NCBI GenBank assembly: GCA_038502055.1
Contig: JAXRKN010000037.1
Coordinates: 2,604,001-2,668,000, forward strand
DNA: 64,000 nucleotides
Reading direction: 5' to 3'
DNA from: Tanytarsus gracilentus
Taxonomy: Eukaryota > Arthropoda > Insecta > Diptera > Chironomidae
The translations under genes were made by a program, and so were the position numbers. The notes below the pieces were generated by a model that worked only from the letters and a program-made list of their open reading frames with translations, did not search any database and was not told the DNA's origin. Positions 46,945 through 59,463 of this stretch are shown here, one piece after another (position 1 is the first letter of the stretch; each line of letters starts with the position of its first letter).

Positions 46945-48148
46945 TCACTCAATAAAATTGTTCTTACGAAGTGCAGATAAAAATTCAGATCTTTGGACAT
47001 AGCATCCAGTCATTGTTCTCTTTCCAGTATATGCATTGCGACCATGAAGAACTCGCCAATTATCAAAGATCATCACTGTACCTGGTTCTAATTTGAAAGT
47101 AACTCGATTTTCAGGATTTTCGAGTTCCTTAGCCAGGATTTTTAAATCGCTATAAAATTGCCTCATTTTGTTCATTGCAATTGTATTTAATGGCGCTCGA
47201 TCGTAGAGATTAAAACGAATTTGTTCAATTTCATTTCCTGTTGGGTCGAGTCTGATGATTGGTGCAACATATTTGTGATGATGGCCTTCCTCGATATATT
47301 CGGAAGTTACTAGTGTAGTTGTTAGTCTCTTGAAAACTTCAGGTTGTTCTTCTTTTAACTTTTTAGCTACTTGAAATCCATCTATTAGAAAATTTTCACC
47401 TCCAGTGCATTGCTGCAGTATGCAATGAAGAATCTGCAGTCCCGATGCGTCGTTAAAATAAGTATTATCATTGTGAGCTCCAAGATAGTCTAAAAATACA
47501 AGTTTTATAATTAATATGAATGATTTAAATTTTTTAATTGACTTACAATTTGTGTATGCGGTATCGGAATGATCTCTTTTTTCATCAGAAAAAGTCCACA
47601 TGTCACCAAAGAGGGTTCGATGAATGGGAAAAAGTTGTCTTATGACAAACTCCGTATTTTGTTGAGTGGGTTGCACACCGTCAATAAATGCCACGCCATA
47701 TCGATGCAAATTTTCAAGAACACTTTTTGATACATCCGTATCACTCATGTAATCGCGCATAACACAACGGCAAGAGGACTTGAGGGGAATTTCCATTTCC
47801 ACTTTCGTCCATAGAATACGCTGTTGAATTTCAGATTCAGTATCGTATTGATTTTTGATTAAGAACTCGAGACTATAAGAAGATTCGTGTCCATCACTCC
47901 CTAAAAATCAATTTCATTAATATATTTAAATTTATTTTTAAAAAATACTTACAAATAACTTCGAGTGTTGCATCTTTAAGACTGTGATTTTTTGCTCTAA
48001 TATCTTCAGGAATGTCTAGGATGCTTATTTTTCGTTGAAACGTTGAATGATCGTAACAGCTCGCACAACGACAATGATCACGTAGCCAAAAGAGGTCCAA
48101 TTTTAAACTCTTATCATCTTCAATTAATATTTCAATCTCTGCTTGCAT
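46945..48148 (-). CDS. TMLHE: Trimethyllysine dioxygenase (TMLHE-like), 364 aa from the internal ATG
   Basis: Minus-strand exons 48148-47953, 47900-47547 and 47489-46945 join in phase 1. TMLHE is an Fe(II)/2-oxoglutarate enzyme that hydroxylates N6-trimethyllysine in the first step of carnitine synthesis. The N-terminal zinc site CRCASC with a later His (DGHESS) is present, as are the iron ligands H-x-D in GAHNDNTY and the distal His in WRVLHGR. It resembles TMLHE more than gamma-butyrobetaine dioxygenase (RILW, YGVAF, PTQ, DTAYT segments). From this ATG there is no mitochondrial presequence, and the protein is about 55 residues shorter than usual. A splice from the upstream THAP gene can enter this frame before codon 3. 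Confidence 0.92.
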
Positions 48149-49202
48149 GTTCGATTCACGAGAGTCAAATAAAGAATGAGAGATAAGAATAAAATAATGA
48201 GATTTTTCATATATTGCGTCTTTTTTTGCTTACCATTTTCATTTAATGTTTCCGTTTCGAATTTTTTACTATCGAGAAATGACGTCAGTATTGATTCAAC
48301 TTTGCTACTTCGCTCCGATGCTGATAATCGTTCTGTCAGTTCATTGTATTGATCAGGCGTGACTTCAAAGAGCGCCAAGAGTTTGTTTTTTGGAGTTTCC
48401 GATAGGGAGATTGACGTATTTACAATTTGAGGACTTTTAACAGTTTCTTTGATTGTTATCGTCGTAAGGTCTGCCGGGCTAGGAGGTTGAATGTCAATGA
48501 AGTTTTCATGAGCTTCTCCTGTTTCCAATTTTATATGTTTCGGACTTGATGATAGTGTCAATAAATTCGACCTCTTTGGTGCTCTTGCGTTGATGACAGT
48601 TGGACTGGTTAGGCGGATTGTACTTAAATCCATTCTTACTAAGCCAGTCTTGGGAGTGTATGATTTTGTCGATGCCGCTTCAGTGTTGAGAATTTTTATC
48701 ATTTTTGGAACTTCAACAGGCGTTAATTGAATATTTTTAGTATCCTGCGGATTTTGTTGAGTAGTTTTTGAACTGTTTTCTAATTGGTACGCCTTTGATA
48801 GCTTATAATCAGTGAGATTAGTCAGATTTAAGTGAGGATTCGCGGTAATGTTTAAGGACCTCGATTCAGCATCTGAAAGAAGATTTTATGAATTAAATTA
48901 AATTAAGTTTTAAATATATTTAATTTACTTTTATAAGAACTAACACCAAAGTGAGAAGAACATATGAAGAACCGCTTCTTTACTTAAAATGAGAAAATAT
49001 TAATTAAGTAATGTTAAAAAGCTATATAAAAGTAATTGTATACACCTTGTTCTTGAGTGCAGACTTTTATTTTATCAGGTACTCCACAAGAGATTTCTAA
49101 AATATCCAACCATTCCTTATATTTAGCAGCATCCGATGGAAACTTGTGCACTAATCCAAACTTAAGGCCATCGCAGACTGGAATACAACATGCTTTATGC
49201 AT
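48124..49202 (-). CDS. THAP zinc-finger protein, possibly spliced into the dioxygenase
   Basis: Minus-strand exons are 49202-49046, 48982-48929 and 48872-48234, all in phase. The N-terminal domain is a C2CH THAP finger: paired Cys in CCIPVC, HKFPS, KEWLDIL and ICSSHF. THAP domains bind DNA in transcription factors and P-element-type transposases. The rest is Ser/Thr-rich, with no other domain recognised. At the end there are two options. Reading on without splicing adds a hydrophobic tail and stops at 48124, overlapping the dioxygenase ATG by 25 bases. Using the donor after 48234 (G|GTAAGC) and an acceptor before 48141 or 48138 fuses the protein in frame to the dioxygenase (645 aa). I cannot tell which is used. 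Confidence 0.75.
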
Positions 49203-49717
49203 AATTAAAATTATTTTTAAATGAAGATTTTAACTTTTGTTTGTAAACAAATGAATTTTTGCTTCGATTGTTGAGGCAAAATTTAAATTTCAAAAGTCCG
49301 TTGCAAAATTTTAAAAGCATGAAAAACATGCATTTAACATAATTATGGTTTTATTCATTTCAAATCCCATTAAGATAATTTTGTTTTGATGCCATTGAAA
49401 ACACACTTTGTACGTGACATTTAATAACAATTTTGAATTTTTGGCTTTGATGCAACAACGCGGTCAATAAAATTTGTACGCAATAGAAAAATTATGGTTT
49501 TTCCTGTGGATCCGTTGGCGTATTTATTTTTTTTTTTTTTTTAAATCGTTCGATTTATTTTTTTTGTGTTTTCGGTCATTTGGTCATGTCCCACGCAGGG
49601 GTTTTTATTGTAAACTGAAATTATCATGGAGTTTTTATTGACGTCTAGTGAGTGTCACCTTCATTAAATAAATGCTTAACAATTTTAAATTTATTGTTGA
49701 CCATAACTCCAAACACG
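49203..49717. other. Intergenic region between the THAP gene and an OBP gene
   Basis: Divergent start codons are 515 bases apart, so both promoters lie here. A run of 16 T at 49527-49542 is the only simple repeat noted. No exon was recognised. Confidence 0.5.
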
Positions 49718-50390
49718 ATGGATCTTTTAAAAAATTTCGCGATATTTTTAACACTTGTAATAGCTGTAAAGGTAATTTAAAAAAAAATCAAAGATAAATC
49801 ATAAAATTATTGAAAACTCTTTCCAGAGTCAAGTGCAAAATTGCGGTCCTACGCCTCAAGTGGTTTGTTGAATGTCCTTTAAAATAAAACATGCATAATA
49901 ATAATTTTATTGATAGCTTCCTGAATCATGCTGCTCGATTCCAAACTTTTTTGACGACAATGATCTTCTCCGGTGTAAAAATGCAAGAGGATCTGAGCCA
50001 CTCCTAAGAACACGCAGATTTGCCACTTCTCGAATGGAGCTCGGTACCTGTTATCTTGATTGCGTTTTTGAGATTACAAACGTAACCTATAGCGGTGGTC
50101 GAGTTTTGGATACGAATAACTTATTGAGAATTTTAAACAAAGCCGCATTCAATGATCCACAAACACTTCAGACTATTTCGGGGGCCGTCTTGCAATGCAT
50201 AAATGATTTACATACAGGAACATTGAAAATTCGAAATCCCTCTTTAAACAATTGTTCCACAATACCTTCCGCTATCATTTTATGTATTCACCGCAAATTC
50301 TTCCTCAATTGTCCTCCGAATCGCTTTCAAAATGTAGCGCAATGCAATCAACTCAAAGACTATTTGCAGAGATGTGCTGTGGCAATTTAA
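49718..50390 (+). CDS. Plus-C type odorant-binding protein, 187 aa
   Basis: Exons 49718-49771, 49827-49862 and 49917-50390 all join in phase 0. The protein starts with a hydrophobic signal peptide (FAIFLTLVIAV) and has 12 cysteines after it, including the adjacent pair ESCC and a Cys-rich C-terminus. This count and the CC pair match the Plus-C group of insect OBPs, secreted carriers of hydrophobic ligands in sensillar lymph and other fluids. A second gene with the same cysteine order lies at 55054. AATAAA at 50462-50467 is close to the convergent P450. Confidence 0.8.
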
Positions 50391-50493
50391 AAGTGTGTAT
50401 TATAAAAATTTCTCAAAAAAAAATTAGTGAAATATTTTATTAATTAATAATTGAGTAATGAAATAAATCTCATCGAAATAATACAAGTGAAAT

Positions 50494-52826
50494 TTATTGT
50501 TCACGTGGCGTCATTTTAAACTTAAGATCTCCATCCGGGGCATACATGAAAGTAATGGCATACTTAAGTGGCGGATATTTGAATTCCAATTTATAATTTC
50601 TGACGAGTTTTGCGAGTAGAATTTGCATCTCGAGATCTGCAAATCGCCTTCCCAAGCACATTCTACTTCCGTGTCCGTAAGGCAATGACGAGAACTTGTG
50701 GAGAATCGTATCGTTCTCTTTACTCTTAATCCATCGTTCTGGTTTGAATTCGGTGGCATCTGAAACATATTCGTCGCTCGTGCCTACAACCAAATTTGGA
50801 AACACCACTTGAACGCCTTTAGGGATCATATAACCGCAAATTGGTGTGTCTTGTTGGAGTGTTCTTCCATTGCCAATGACTGTCGAGTACATTCTAAGCA
50901 CTTCTTTAATGAAAGCTTTTGTATACTTGTTTTTTTCGAGAAGTTGAAATGTAAGGGGTGTATTGGGGTCGGGAATATTTTTTATAACCTCTTGATATAT
51001 TTTTTCTTGCTCTTCGGGTCTCGTTGCGAGTTGATACAAAATTGAACTGACGGCCATGCTGATTGTGTCAATACCGACTAGAATTAAATCGAGAGCCATG
51101 ATTGTGGCTAGTTTTTCATCTTTTTCTTCTGTCAAGACTCTCTCGATTAGTGACGGTTCTCCATCAAGAGCACCCTCGCTGCCGGCCTTCAATCTCTCCG
51201 TGGCTCGGCTGATGTATTTCATGCAAACTCTGATGATGGGGAAATAAAAAGAGTTATTTAATGGAGCATGAAGTAATTTTCTCACTTACTCAACAAAATA
51301 ATCCATGTTATTTACATATCGCTTCCACATGGGCGAAATTGAGGGAAACCATCTCCAATATGGCGCTTTCAATTCTAAAATTGCAATATTTCTCAGCGCA
51401 AACTGAGCCGCATTTATTATTTGCTGTGGTTCGCTCTTGGGATCTAACTCGCCATCTAGACATCCAAGACGTGTGTCGAGTGCAACAAGTCCAATGCACT
51501 CCAATGACCATTTATGAATTTCATTGGCAAAGTCATGAGGCAATTCACTTTTCGAGTCGAGCAGTTGTGTCGTGCAACGCTTTAAGAAATCATCTGTGAC
51601 TTTTTCGAGCGGCTTAACATAACGACGTACAGTGGACAATTGTAAAACCGGCTTTTGAACTCTAGACCTAAATTGTCGCCAAGGTTCACCTGTTGAATAA
51701 GATTAAAATTAAAGTAAAAAAAAACTATAAAATTGCAAACGAACCATGCACGCCAACGACACCTCCTAAATCGCCAAAGAAATCTTTGCGAAGTTCTCCT
51801 TTATATTTGACTAAACTGTAAATTTCATTGTTAGTAATGTACACACTTAGAGACAATCAGAATTATTATTTACCTGGGCATACTCGGTCGGAACGGTGTC
51901 GGTCCCTCATTGCGATAACACTGCGAGGTGAAAAGGAGCAAAAAATTATTTCCGGATATGTCGTTAAACTTTTAACATTGAATCACGTGCAAAAAAATCG
52001 ACGTGATTTCATGAATAAATTCCCTAACCTTTTCAATTTCATCTGCATCATATACAAAGAGTAAGTCAGGTCTTCCCATCAATCCTCTGACGGCAACAAT
52101 TTTTCCAAACACTTGATTCAATAGAAATGACATCGTCGCTATGTCGCTAATTTTAAATTGGCCAATAAGCGGAAAGAATCTAGATGTGAAATGTGAAAGG
52201 AGGAAATTTTTCTTCAATAAAACTTCACGCATGTACGTGTGCTCCATTGACTTCATAATGACCATATGAATGAGAGTGAAAAGAATTGATGTTTTTTGCG
52301 AGGATTTTTTAATAAATTTTTAGAGCTAATATTTGCATAAATTAACATACAATTTTGAGACAAATATTCGTAGCAGTTCAATGAACTCTGAGATGAGTGA
52401 CAGACTAAAAAAATCATTAACATCAAATAAATTTGCGTTAATCATTTTGAAAACATTTCGAGTTTCTATTAATGCGTTTTTTACGCCACTTAATACACAC
52501 TCATTAGTCATTATGATGATAGCCGAAAGCGTACACTTTTTATTACTACTCAACATTTTCACTCTCTATTATTATTTTAATTATCAAGTCATAACTGACC
52601 TCCAAGTATTGCCTAAGATTGGGATAGGCTTCGGTCCGGGCACTTGTGAATATGGAAAATATTTTTTCGATGCCACCTCCGCCTTTGGCCGAACTTCGAA
52701 TTCATTTGCATCCTGTGGATTTGCGTATGGACAAACAGTAGCAGCGACAGTTGAGCGTTCACGAATTATTCGGAACACACTTTTATTAAAATGATTGTAG
52801 ATTAGAAGTTTCTGTGTAGTTTGCAT
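50494..52826 (-). CDS. Mitochondrial cytochrome P450, CYP12-like, 543 aa
   Basis: Minus-strand exons 52826-52600, 52179-52029, 51918-51872, 51815-51745, 51689-51290 and 51229-50494 keep phase. The N-terminus is basic and lacks a microsomal anchor, followed by VPGPKPIPILGNTWR, so import into mitochondria is expected. Landmarks are GEPWRQFRSRVQKP, the I-helix LVGIDTIS, ExxR in KEVLRMYS, PERW and the haem loop LPYGHGSRMCLGRR with Cys ligand. The usual Phe of the haem motif is Tyr. CYP12 enzymes are insect mitochondrial P450s linked to xenobiotic and insecticide metabolism; adrenodoxin-type electron donors are expected. The start at 52826 is the first ATG; an earlier TTG in frame is ignored. Confidence 0.93.
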
Positions 52827-55053
52827 ATTTCTCAGCGACAACTACAATATAAATAAAATTAGAACATGATGAGAATTTTAAGTAAAAATGTGCCGGCAAA
52901 TTAAATTGTTTTTTGTTCTTGAAATAACCTTAGAAATAAATTTTTAATAAAAATCGTTTTAGCCAATAAAAAGTTTTGTGTTAATTTTAAATTCAAACAC
53001 AAGTGTAAAAATTCCCCTGTCATTCCTTATTTTTGATCATCACATGAGTTGTAAATTCCAAAGCGCATGATCGGAAACCAGTTTTTTGTTAATTTCGGGC
53101 CTACATCTTTAATTTCAATTTTTTTTCTTCGCCAATGCCCCCCAAAACAGAAATATTGAGGTCATCAGTACTCGGCCTAAAGCGAATTTGAAACGCTGAT
53201 GATTGAAGCTCTGCTGGTTCAACAACAAAAATATTTTTATTTTATCGTCGTTGTTGTAAAAAATCTTTGAATGAATGTGAAAAGTCACTGCACACAATAA
53301 CCTTGGCCACAGCACTTTATATTCATATATTTATTCAACTAATATTTGTGAGGCTCGGTGTTCGGATGCTACTTGATTCATCATTACCGTCTTCCTCATT
53401 AAATAATTAATGAAAATGTGGTTATATTCAGACTTTAATGCCACTAAAAAATCGCTAAAAATTTACAACACGTGTTGTCAATTAAAATAAAGATAAATAA
53501 CCGGCTAGACAATTGATTTTCAGCATAAAAAATTATTTGCACACGTACATTCTTATAAAAGAGTTAATTTTTTGTTTGCGGTTACTTTCAAAAAAATTCA
53601 TTTCTAAGAAGTTAAAGAATATCAATTAAAAATGATTGAAATTAAAAGATTTTAAAATAAATTTTCTCTTCTTAACTTTATAAAATCAATAACTTTTGTG
53701 GCTATTTTAAAATGAATCCCATTGTCATAAAACCACACTTCAAGCTAATTGAAGTCTTTTGTTTTTCTTACATGACGTAAGAAGAATAAGATTACACAAG
53801 CTGAGAAATTTTATGGCAATGTCGAAAAAGAATTTGTCATAAAAAAATCATTTATGAATTCAAAAAAAATGTGCAGAGAAGTGAAACCACCGCGAAGGTG
53901 CTAATAAGTCGCGTTAAACTTTCAATGTCAAGTTTACGAATTTTTTTGAGTCGCTATCGAAGCGTGTTAATTTTTGGTTACATCAGATTTGAGAAATATA
54001 TATGCAAAATTTCGTTTCATTATCAAATCTTAGAAGATTGCGCAACACTTAAAGATATCGAGAGAAAAAGGAGAAAAGTATGTTTGAGACACAGCGTGGA
54101 CAAAAAATGCCGTTCGATGGCATAAATTTCTCTTGTTTCTCTGTCCATAACTTTTTTCTATGTAGCACGTTAAGTGACTTCCAATACGTCTTTTTTCACA
54201 AAATTTTCACATAAAATTTATCTCGAGCTTCTCAATTTCAATGCAATTGCGAAAAAAATATATTTTTTATGTCGCTGCAATTAAGCGAATTAAAAAAATG
54301 TATGCCAGTCTTTCAATTAAAATCTCTTGGTATTTTTACCTTGAAACAGTTTTTTTATTTTCCTCCTTTGCAGATAATTTCAAAAAAATTTATAATTTTT
54401 CTTTTTTTACGAATGCACAAATTTCACTAATTAACTTTTTTCCACGTTCGAATATCTTCTCACTTTTATATCGATCGAAACAATGTGAAATATTTAAATG
54501 ATTTTTTTTCTTTTCTCTTCAACTGCGAAAGTTTTCAACTTCAGCTCAACTCACGACAACGGCTCGATCTTAACTGAGCACTGGAAGAAGTAGAAACGAA
54601 AAAAAAAATATTATTTAGCATGAGCTCGCTCTCACTCTCGAGCTCAACTTGAAAAATCTCTTGAATTTGTTATATAGCGTGTTATAACGAAAGGTGTATA
54701 TGTATGTCATTAATCTATTGGTGCTTCTCTTCTCGTGTATCATGATGTATCATCATCATAATCGCTTGTAAATGAAAGGGAAATTTTTCCCCATTTTCTG
54801 CATGCTTAATTATTGGTGAGTGTTTAATACAAAAAATAAATAAAGAAGACACGACAAAACATAATCAAAAAGAAGAGAGAAATAAAAAGTTATCAGTCCA
54901 TGAAAGCGAAAAGTGAATTAATGAATTTTTAAATGACGATTGATTGAATTTTAATTTTGATTGTTTCCGTCAAAATTTCGGTCCGCGCGAATATATAAAT
55001 TGGATATAAAGTTAAATTTTTTTAAGTTTAAAATTAGTTGACTGGAGAATAAA
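52827..55053. other. Intergenic region between the P450 and the second OBP gene
   Basis: No coding exon is supported in 2.2 kb. The left end is the P450 promoter on the minus strand and the right end the OBP promoter. Open frames here are short and AT-rich without motifs. Confidence 0.5.
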
Positions 55054-55770
55054 ATGTGGAAATTAATAATTTTGGGAGTTTTCTTATTGGGTTGTAAAGC
55101 CAACACCCATTCATCAGTAAAGCCTGTACCAGTAATGGTAAAGTTGAACGACTCGATGGCAATCTGTGACAATCCGCCGCCCGCAATTGAACCTGAAATG
55201 TGCTGCAATCTTCCGAATTTCTTCAACGAAACAATTGTTGAAAAATGTGAAATTGATTTTGCTGAAAAGTCATTGGCCAATTTAATTACAGATAGTGTAA
55301 AAATTTATTTCAATTAATTAATTTTTAATGCCACAAAATTATTTTTCAGTGCGTGATCGAGTGCATTTTTAATAGATCAGGTCTTGTAAGTGGATCAAAA
55401 ATTGATAAGACAAAGATGACGAAATTAATCGCGGACAAGGCAAAAATTGAAAGTGAATGGAAAAATTTAACATCAAAAGCTGTTAACACGTGCTTTGATG
55501 AATGTAAGAAATTGTTTTAAGAGGGGATAAATTTAAGGCATTTGAATTTTTTTAGTAACTGAAGAGGAATTAGTTGAAATAGCACAAAACATCAGTCAAG
55601 ACATTTCCGCGAATCACAAATCTATGAAGATGTGTAATCCTTCCGCATCGATTATTCTTGATTGCCTCTATCGGGAACTCTTTAAAGTTTGTCCAAAAGA
55701 AAAGCTTACAATGATCAATTCTGAGTGTGTACAACTAAAGGAATATGCTAATAATTGCGATGATTGGTAA
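55054..55770 (+). CDS. Plus-C type odorant-binding protein, 203 aa
   Basis: Exons 55054-55296, 55350-55503 and 55556-55770 join in phases 0 and 1. A signal peptide (LIILGVFLLGC) is followed by 12 cysteines in the same order as in the OBP gene at 49718: single Cys, the pair MCC before NLPNFF, and a C-terminal series ending CVQLKEYANNC. The shared motif (N/I)PNFF after the CC pair supports common ancestry. Intron positions differ between the two genes. Ligand unknown. AATAAA lies at 55820-55825, 69 bases before the stop of the convergent DUF389 gene. Confidence 0.8.
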
Positions 55771-55893
55771 ACATTTAATAATTTTAAAGGAAAATTTTTG
55801 TTTGCTCATTTTAACTTTTAATAAATTTTGAGATCATTTTTTTGTCTTATTTTTTTTTGTGTGAATTTAGGCACGAAAGAAGGAGATGCTTTT

Positions 55894-58181
55894 CTAAATG
55901 AAAGGCTCTCCAGCCGGTGTTACTACAAATTTTCGTTTTCCAATATATTCTTTTGTTTGTTGCTGCTGCTCATCTGTTGAGTTTCCTCCATCGATACTCA
56001 CAAAAGTCGTCCGGCGTTGAATTTGTTCGTTAGCGCTATCAAGAGGAACTGAGTTACACTTTAAATGTTTATCGTGAGAAGATTTCGGAGTTGGAATTGG
56101 GTCAGAGGGTCTCAAGTGTGTTAAGATACTCATTGGCCTAGTTTAAAAAAAATTAAATAATAATTTTACTTTATAAAAATTAACAGAATTTACTCAGTAT
56201 GATTTAATGATGGATTATGAAGTTGACTTTCATTGGGAATTTTTCCATAAATTGTTTTGTAAAGCATTTCGAGATCCCTCAAGCTGGTCTTGGTGACGGC
56301 ATCCTTTCGATGAGTATGGAAGCGATGGGATAGTGGTGACCAGGTATGAGTGTTGGGATAAAGTTCTTGTCGCAGCAATTCCGCACCGACCCCTTTAAAA
56401 TTTTCAGATCCTTTTCCACAGTAAGCAGCAAAATCCTCTTCGAGTTTTTTTCCCTCTTCAGCGTGAATAGTTTTATTGTAGTCTCTGGCAATAGGAACAT
56501 CATGTTTCCAAAATTGACGCTCTTCATCGGTCAACACTGGTGCAACTTCAATTTTAATACGAATAAGAATTTTTCCGACAATAAATACGCACAGGACATT
56601 CGTTAATGTCATACATAAGCTGATTGTTCCGAGAATTAGCAACTCAATTGATTGGTTGTTAGAGTACTTAGTTTCACTCACAAATTGATTAAATTTGCTC
56701 AATTGAAAGGTGTTTGAAATTAAATGCATACACGAATATGACCATAAGAGGCCAGTATTAACCGCTGGAGGTAAGAGTGATGCCGAGATTGCAACTCCAA
56801 CGAGTGATCCAAAGTTTTCACTCAACACCGCAATTGCTACCGCAGCACCACTCGCAAGTGCCACAAAAATTCCCACAATTACGGAATGAACTTCTGTGCG
56901 AGAAACCATTTCAGGTGTCAATTCATTTCTTTCGCCAAATCCATAGTCAATGCCACATATAATGATTCCAAATACGAACCCAACAAGTATGCAAATAAAT
57001 ATGCCTAAGATCTCATTTGCCATACCCCAACATTGTAGTTTCTTATCCTTAATGACGGAGCCGAATGTTGCTGCTAAAATTGGACCCATTAGAGGCGATA
57101 TGAGCATTGAGGCCGATAAGAAAATTGTGCTGCTCTCAACAAGTCCAAAGCTTGCCTGAAATTTATTAGAATTTATTATAACTCCTATAAAGTGATTGTA
57201 CAATCATTTGAACTTACCAAAATGCTTGCAGTGACGAGAAGAATGACAAAGTCAAACGAAAATGCAGCATCAGACTTGACGGCATCGACTATTTTGGCCA
57301 CGTTCATTCTCGCTCGAACACTTCCAATAAATCTATTCCATGATGTCTCCTTAAACATTGCCTGAGTCGATGTTGAGGTTTCGTCGTCTTCTTTCAGACG
57401 AGTCTTGTCGTTATAAAGTGTACACGGGACGATGGCAATTGAAGATCCCTCCTTTTCACCTATGCCAAATTCACTCAGCATGTGGATCGTATCATCACAT
57501 CTTATTCCCTTTTCAAGGCAAAATGAAATTTTAAATGAATTTCCTCCGTTGACACGCTGCCACGAAGCATTTCGAATACGCATTCTCTCGATAATCTCAC
57601 GCAAAACTCTTTCCATTGCTGTTGTCTTATCAAGGGATATTCTTTCAGGATTGCAGCTGAAAAATTTTTCAACCGCTTCTTCGTTTTCTCGTGTATGAGC
57701 GATTTTCTTCATTGTCCGATCAAAATCATCGCTATCCATTGAGCCAATATTGTCACGACGTTTTTCTTCCTGAAATGTTACATCTTTACTGGATGTTATT
57801 AAAATTATATAATTTACCTTTTGCGATGGGTCTATTAAAATTTCATCGTAACTTTTGGTTCTTTTAATGGATTTACGCTGATGCTGCTGCTTACTTCCCT
57901 CATCGCGATTAAGTGAATCTGATTCTATGGAAACGGCATATGTGTCGAGGCTATGTTTTGAATCCTATAATTAATTAATTTATATACTCTATATACTTTT
58001 AGTTTCAATGATTGCATACCTTGCTGCTTGAACTCTCGTCGCTTGATAAGCTTTCTTGATGCTGAAACGATTTCCGCTTCTTTTCCGCATTATTTTTTTG
58101 CTCAACTGCATTTAGATTTTGTTTAATGCACTTTTCGTAGCCCTCACGTGGAATCAGAATAATAAATAACACCCCGGCCAT
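55894..58181 (-). CDS. DUF389 family multi-pass membrane protein, 688 aa
   Basis: Minus-strand exons 58181-58020, 57964-57818, 57769-57218, 57155-56194 and 56137-55894 keep phase. The central part has a series of hydrophobic helices with SASMLISPLMGPILA, GAAVAIAVLSENFGSLVG and ASLLPPAVNTGLLWSYS, which I recognise as the DUF389 signature known mainly from bacteria and some animals. An upstream segment (FKISFCLEKGIRCDD) resembles the small domain that precedes DUF389 in many members. The N-terminal 100 residues and C-terminal tail are polar and probably cytosolic. The molecular function of DUF389 proteins is not established to my knowledge; a transport role is only a guess. Confidence 0.85.
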
Positions 58182-59452
58182 TGTCGAGATCTAGTGCGCC
58201 TCTTTACTATCTCCGTTTATAATTAATTAATGACTCTTTTAAATGTACAAACTGAATGAACACCAAAATTGAAATGAAAAGTTTTCATCGGAACAAGGAA
58301 GATTTGAGAGAGAAGCAATGAGAGCGAGAGAAGAATTGAATGCAACACAGCTGTCTATTTTCGTAAGATTTTATTTAAAGGGCATATTTATTTTCAATCG
58401 ATTACGGCTTGCATCTTGCACCCCATTCATAAAACAAAATCAGCTATCACGTTTCTTCTTTTTGTGCATATAGCTGAAATATTCTACATACATTTAATTT
58501 TTCTAACGTATTTGAAAAATTCGAAATTAGACTGTTGACAGTGAGAACCTTACAAATTTTTTTCTGGAATGCCAGTCTACGCTTTCGATCGTCACAAGAA
58601 GAACTAAGAAGAACATTTATTTAATTTTTTACATTAAAACTGTTAACTAACTTTTGGAAACTTTAAAAAATTGTTAAGTAAGTTGGCAGTAATAGGATTT
58701 AAGTGAAAGTTGGTGGAAATTATTCGATTTTGATAGTTATTTTAACAAATAATTGCCACGCCCATTGAGAAAACTTAGTTTAATAAATTCCTTTAAAAAT
58801 AAGTTAGATTAGGTATTCTAAACAATTAATTAGCAAAATATACCTAATTATTAAAAGAATGCAAAAACTTTAAATCTCTTTATTAAAGTTTTTACTCTAA
58901 AAAATTAATATTTTCATCCAGTCGGAAAATATTGATTTTTTTGCCGACGAGGAAAAGTAAAAAGGTTGAAATATTGATTTTATTGACCTTTAATGAACAT
59001 TAACCTTTATTTTTCATCAATTTATCTCGAATAGTTTTAAAAAAAATTCAGAAAACATTAAAAATTCTGGAATTTGAAGTATGTCTGAATTGATGGTTTT
59101 CATGTCATGAGCTATTTTTAACTTCACCAATACATAAAGAATATATGCGGTAATAAAGTAATGTTTATGTGGTGTAGCGTGAAGAAGAGGAGAACCGTAA
59201 ATCGAATATTTCCGCTATCATTGAGCTCACCCGCTCAATTAAAATTCTCATATACTGCATTATGTCATCGCTCAAGTTGATATTGACAAATTCTTATTTA
59301 CTTTCTAGATAACTACAAGGAAAGAAAAAGAAAAAATCTTATTGGAATAAAAGACGAATACATAAAAGAATTTAAAGTGGTATCGAAAATGTAAGCGATA
59401 GTGAAAATCGAATGTACATAGCAACAACTAACTAATGATTACTTTTTTTTAG
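58182..59452. other. Intergenic region with 5' UTR sequence of alpha-spectrin
   Basis: Divergent promoters of the DUF389 gene and alpha-spectrin are expected here. An acceptor (TTTTTTTTAG ending at 59452) lies 11 bases before the spectrin ATG, so a non-coding first exon is upstream, within or beyond this stretch. No coding exon was seen. Confidence 0.5.
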
Positions 59453-59463
59453 CGAAAATCAAA

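Noticed and set aside
52333..52794. Open frame of 153 codons on the plus strand
   Set aside because: It is antisense to the first exon and intron of the P450, contains no recognisable motif and has no splice context.
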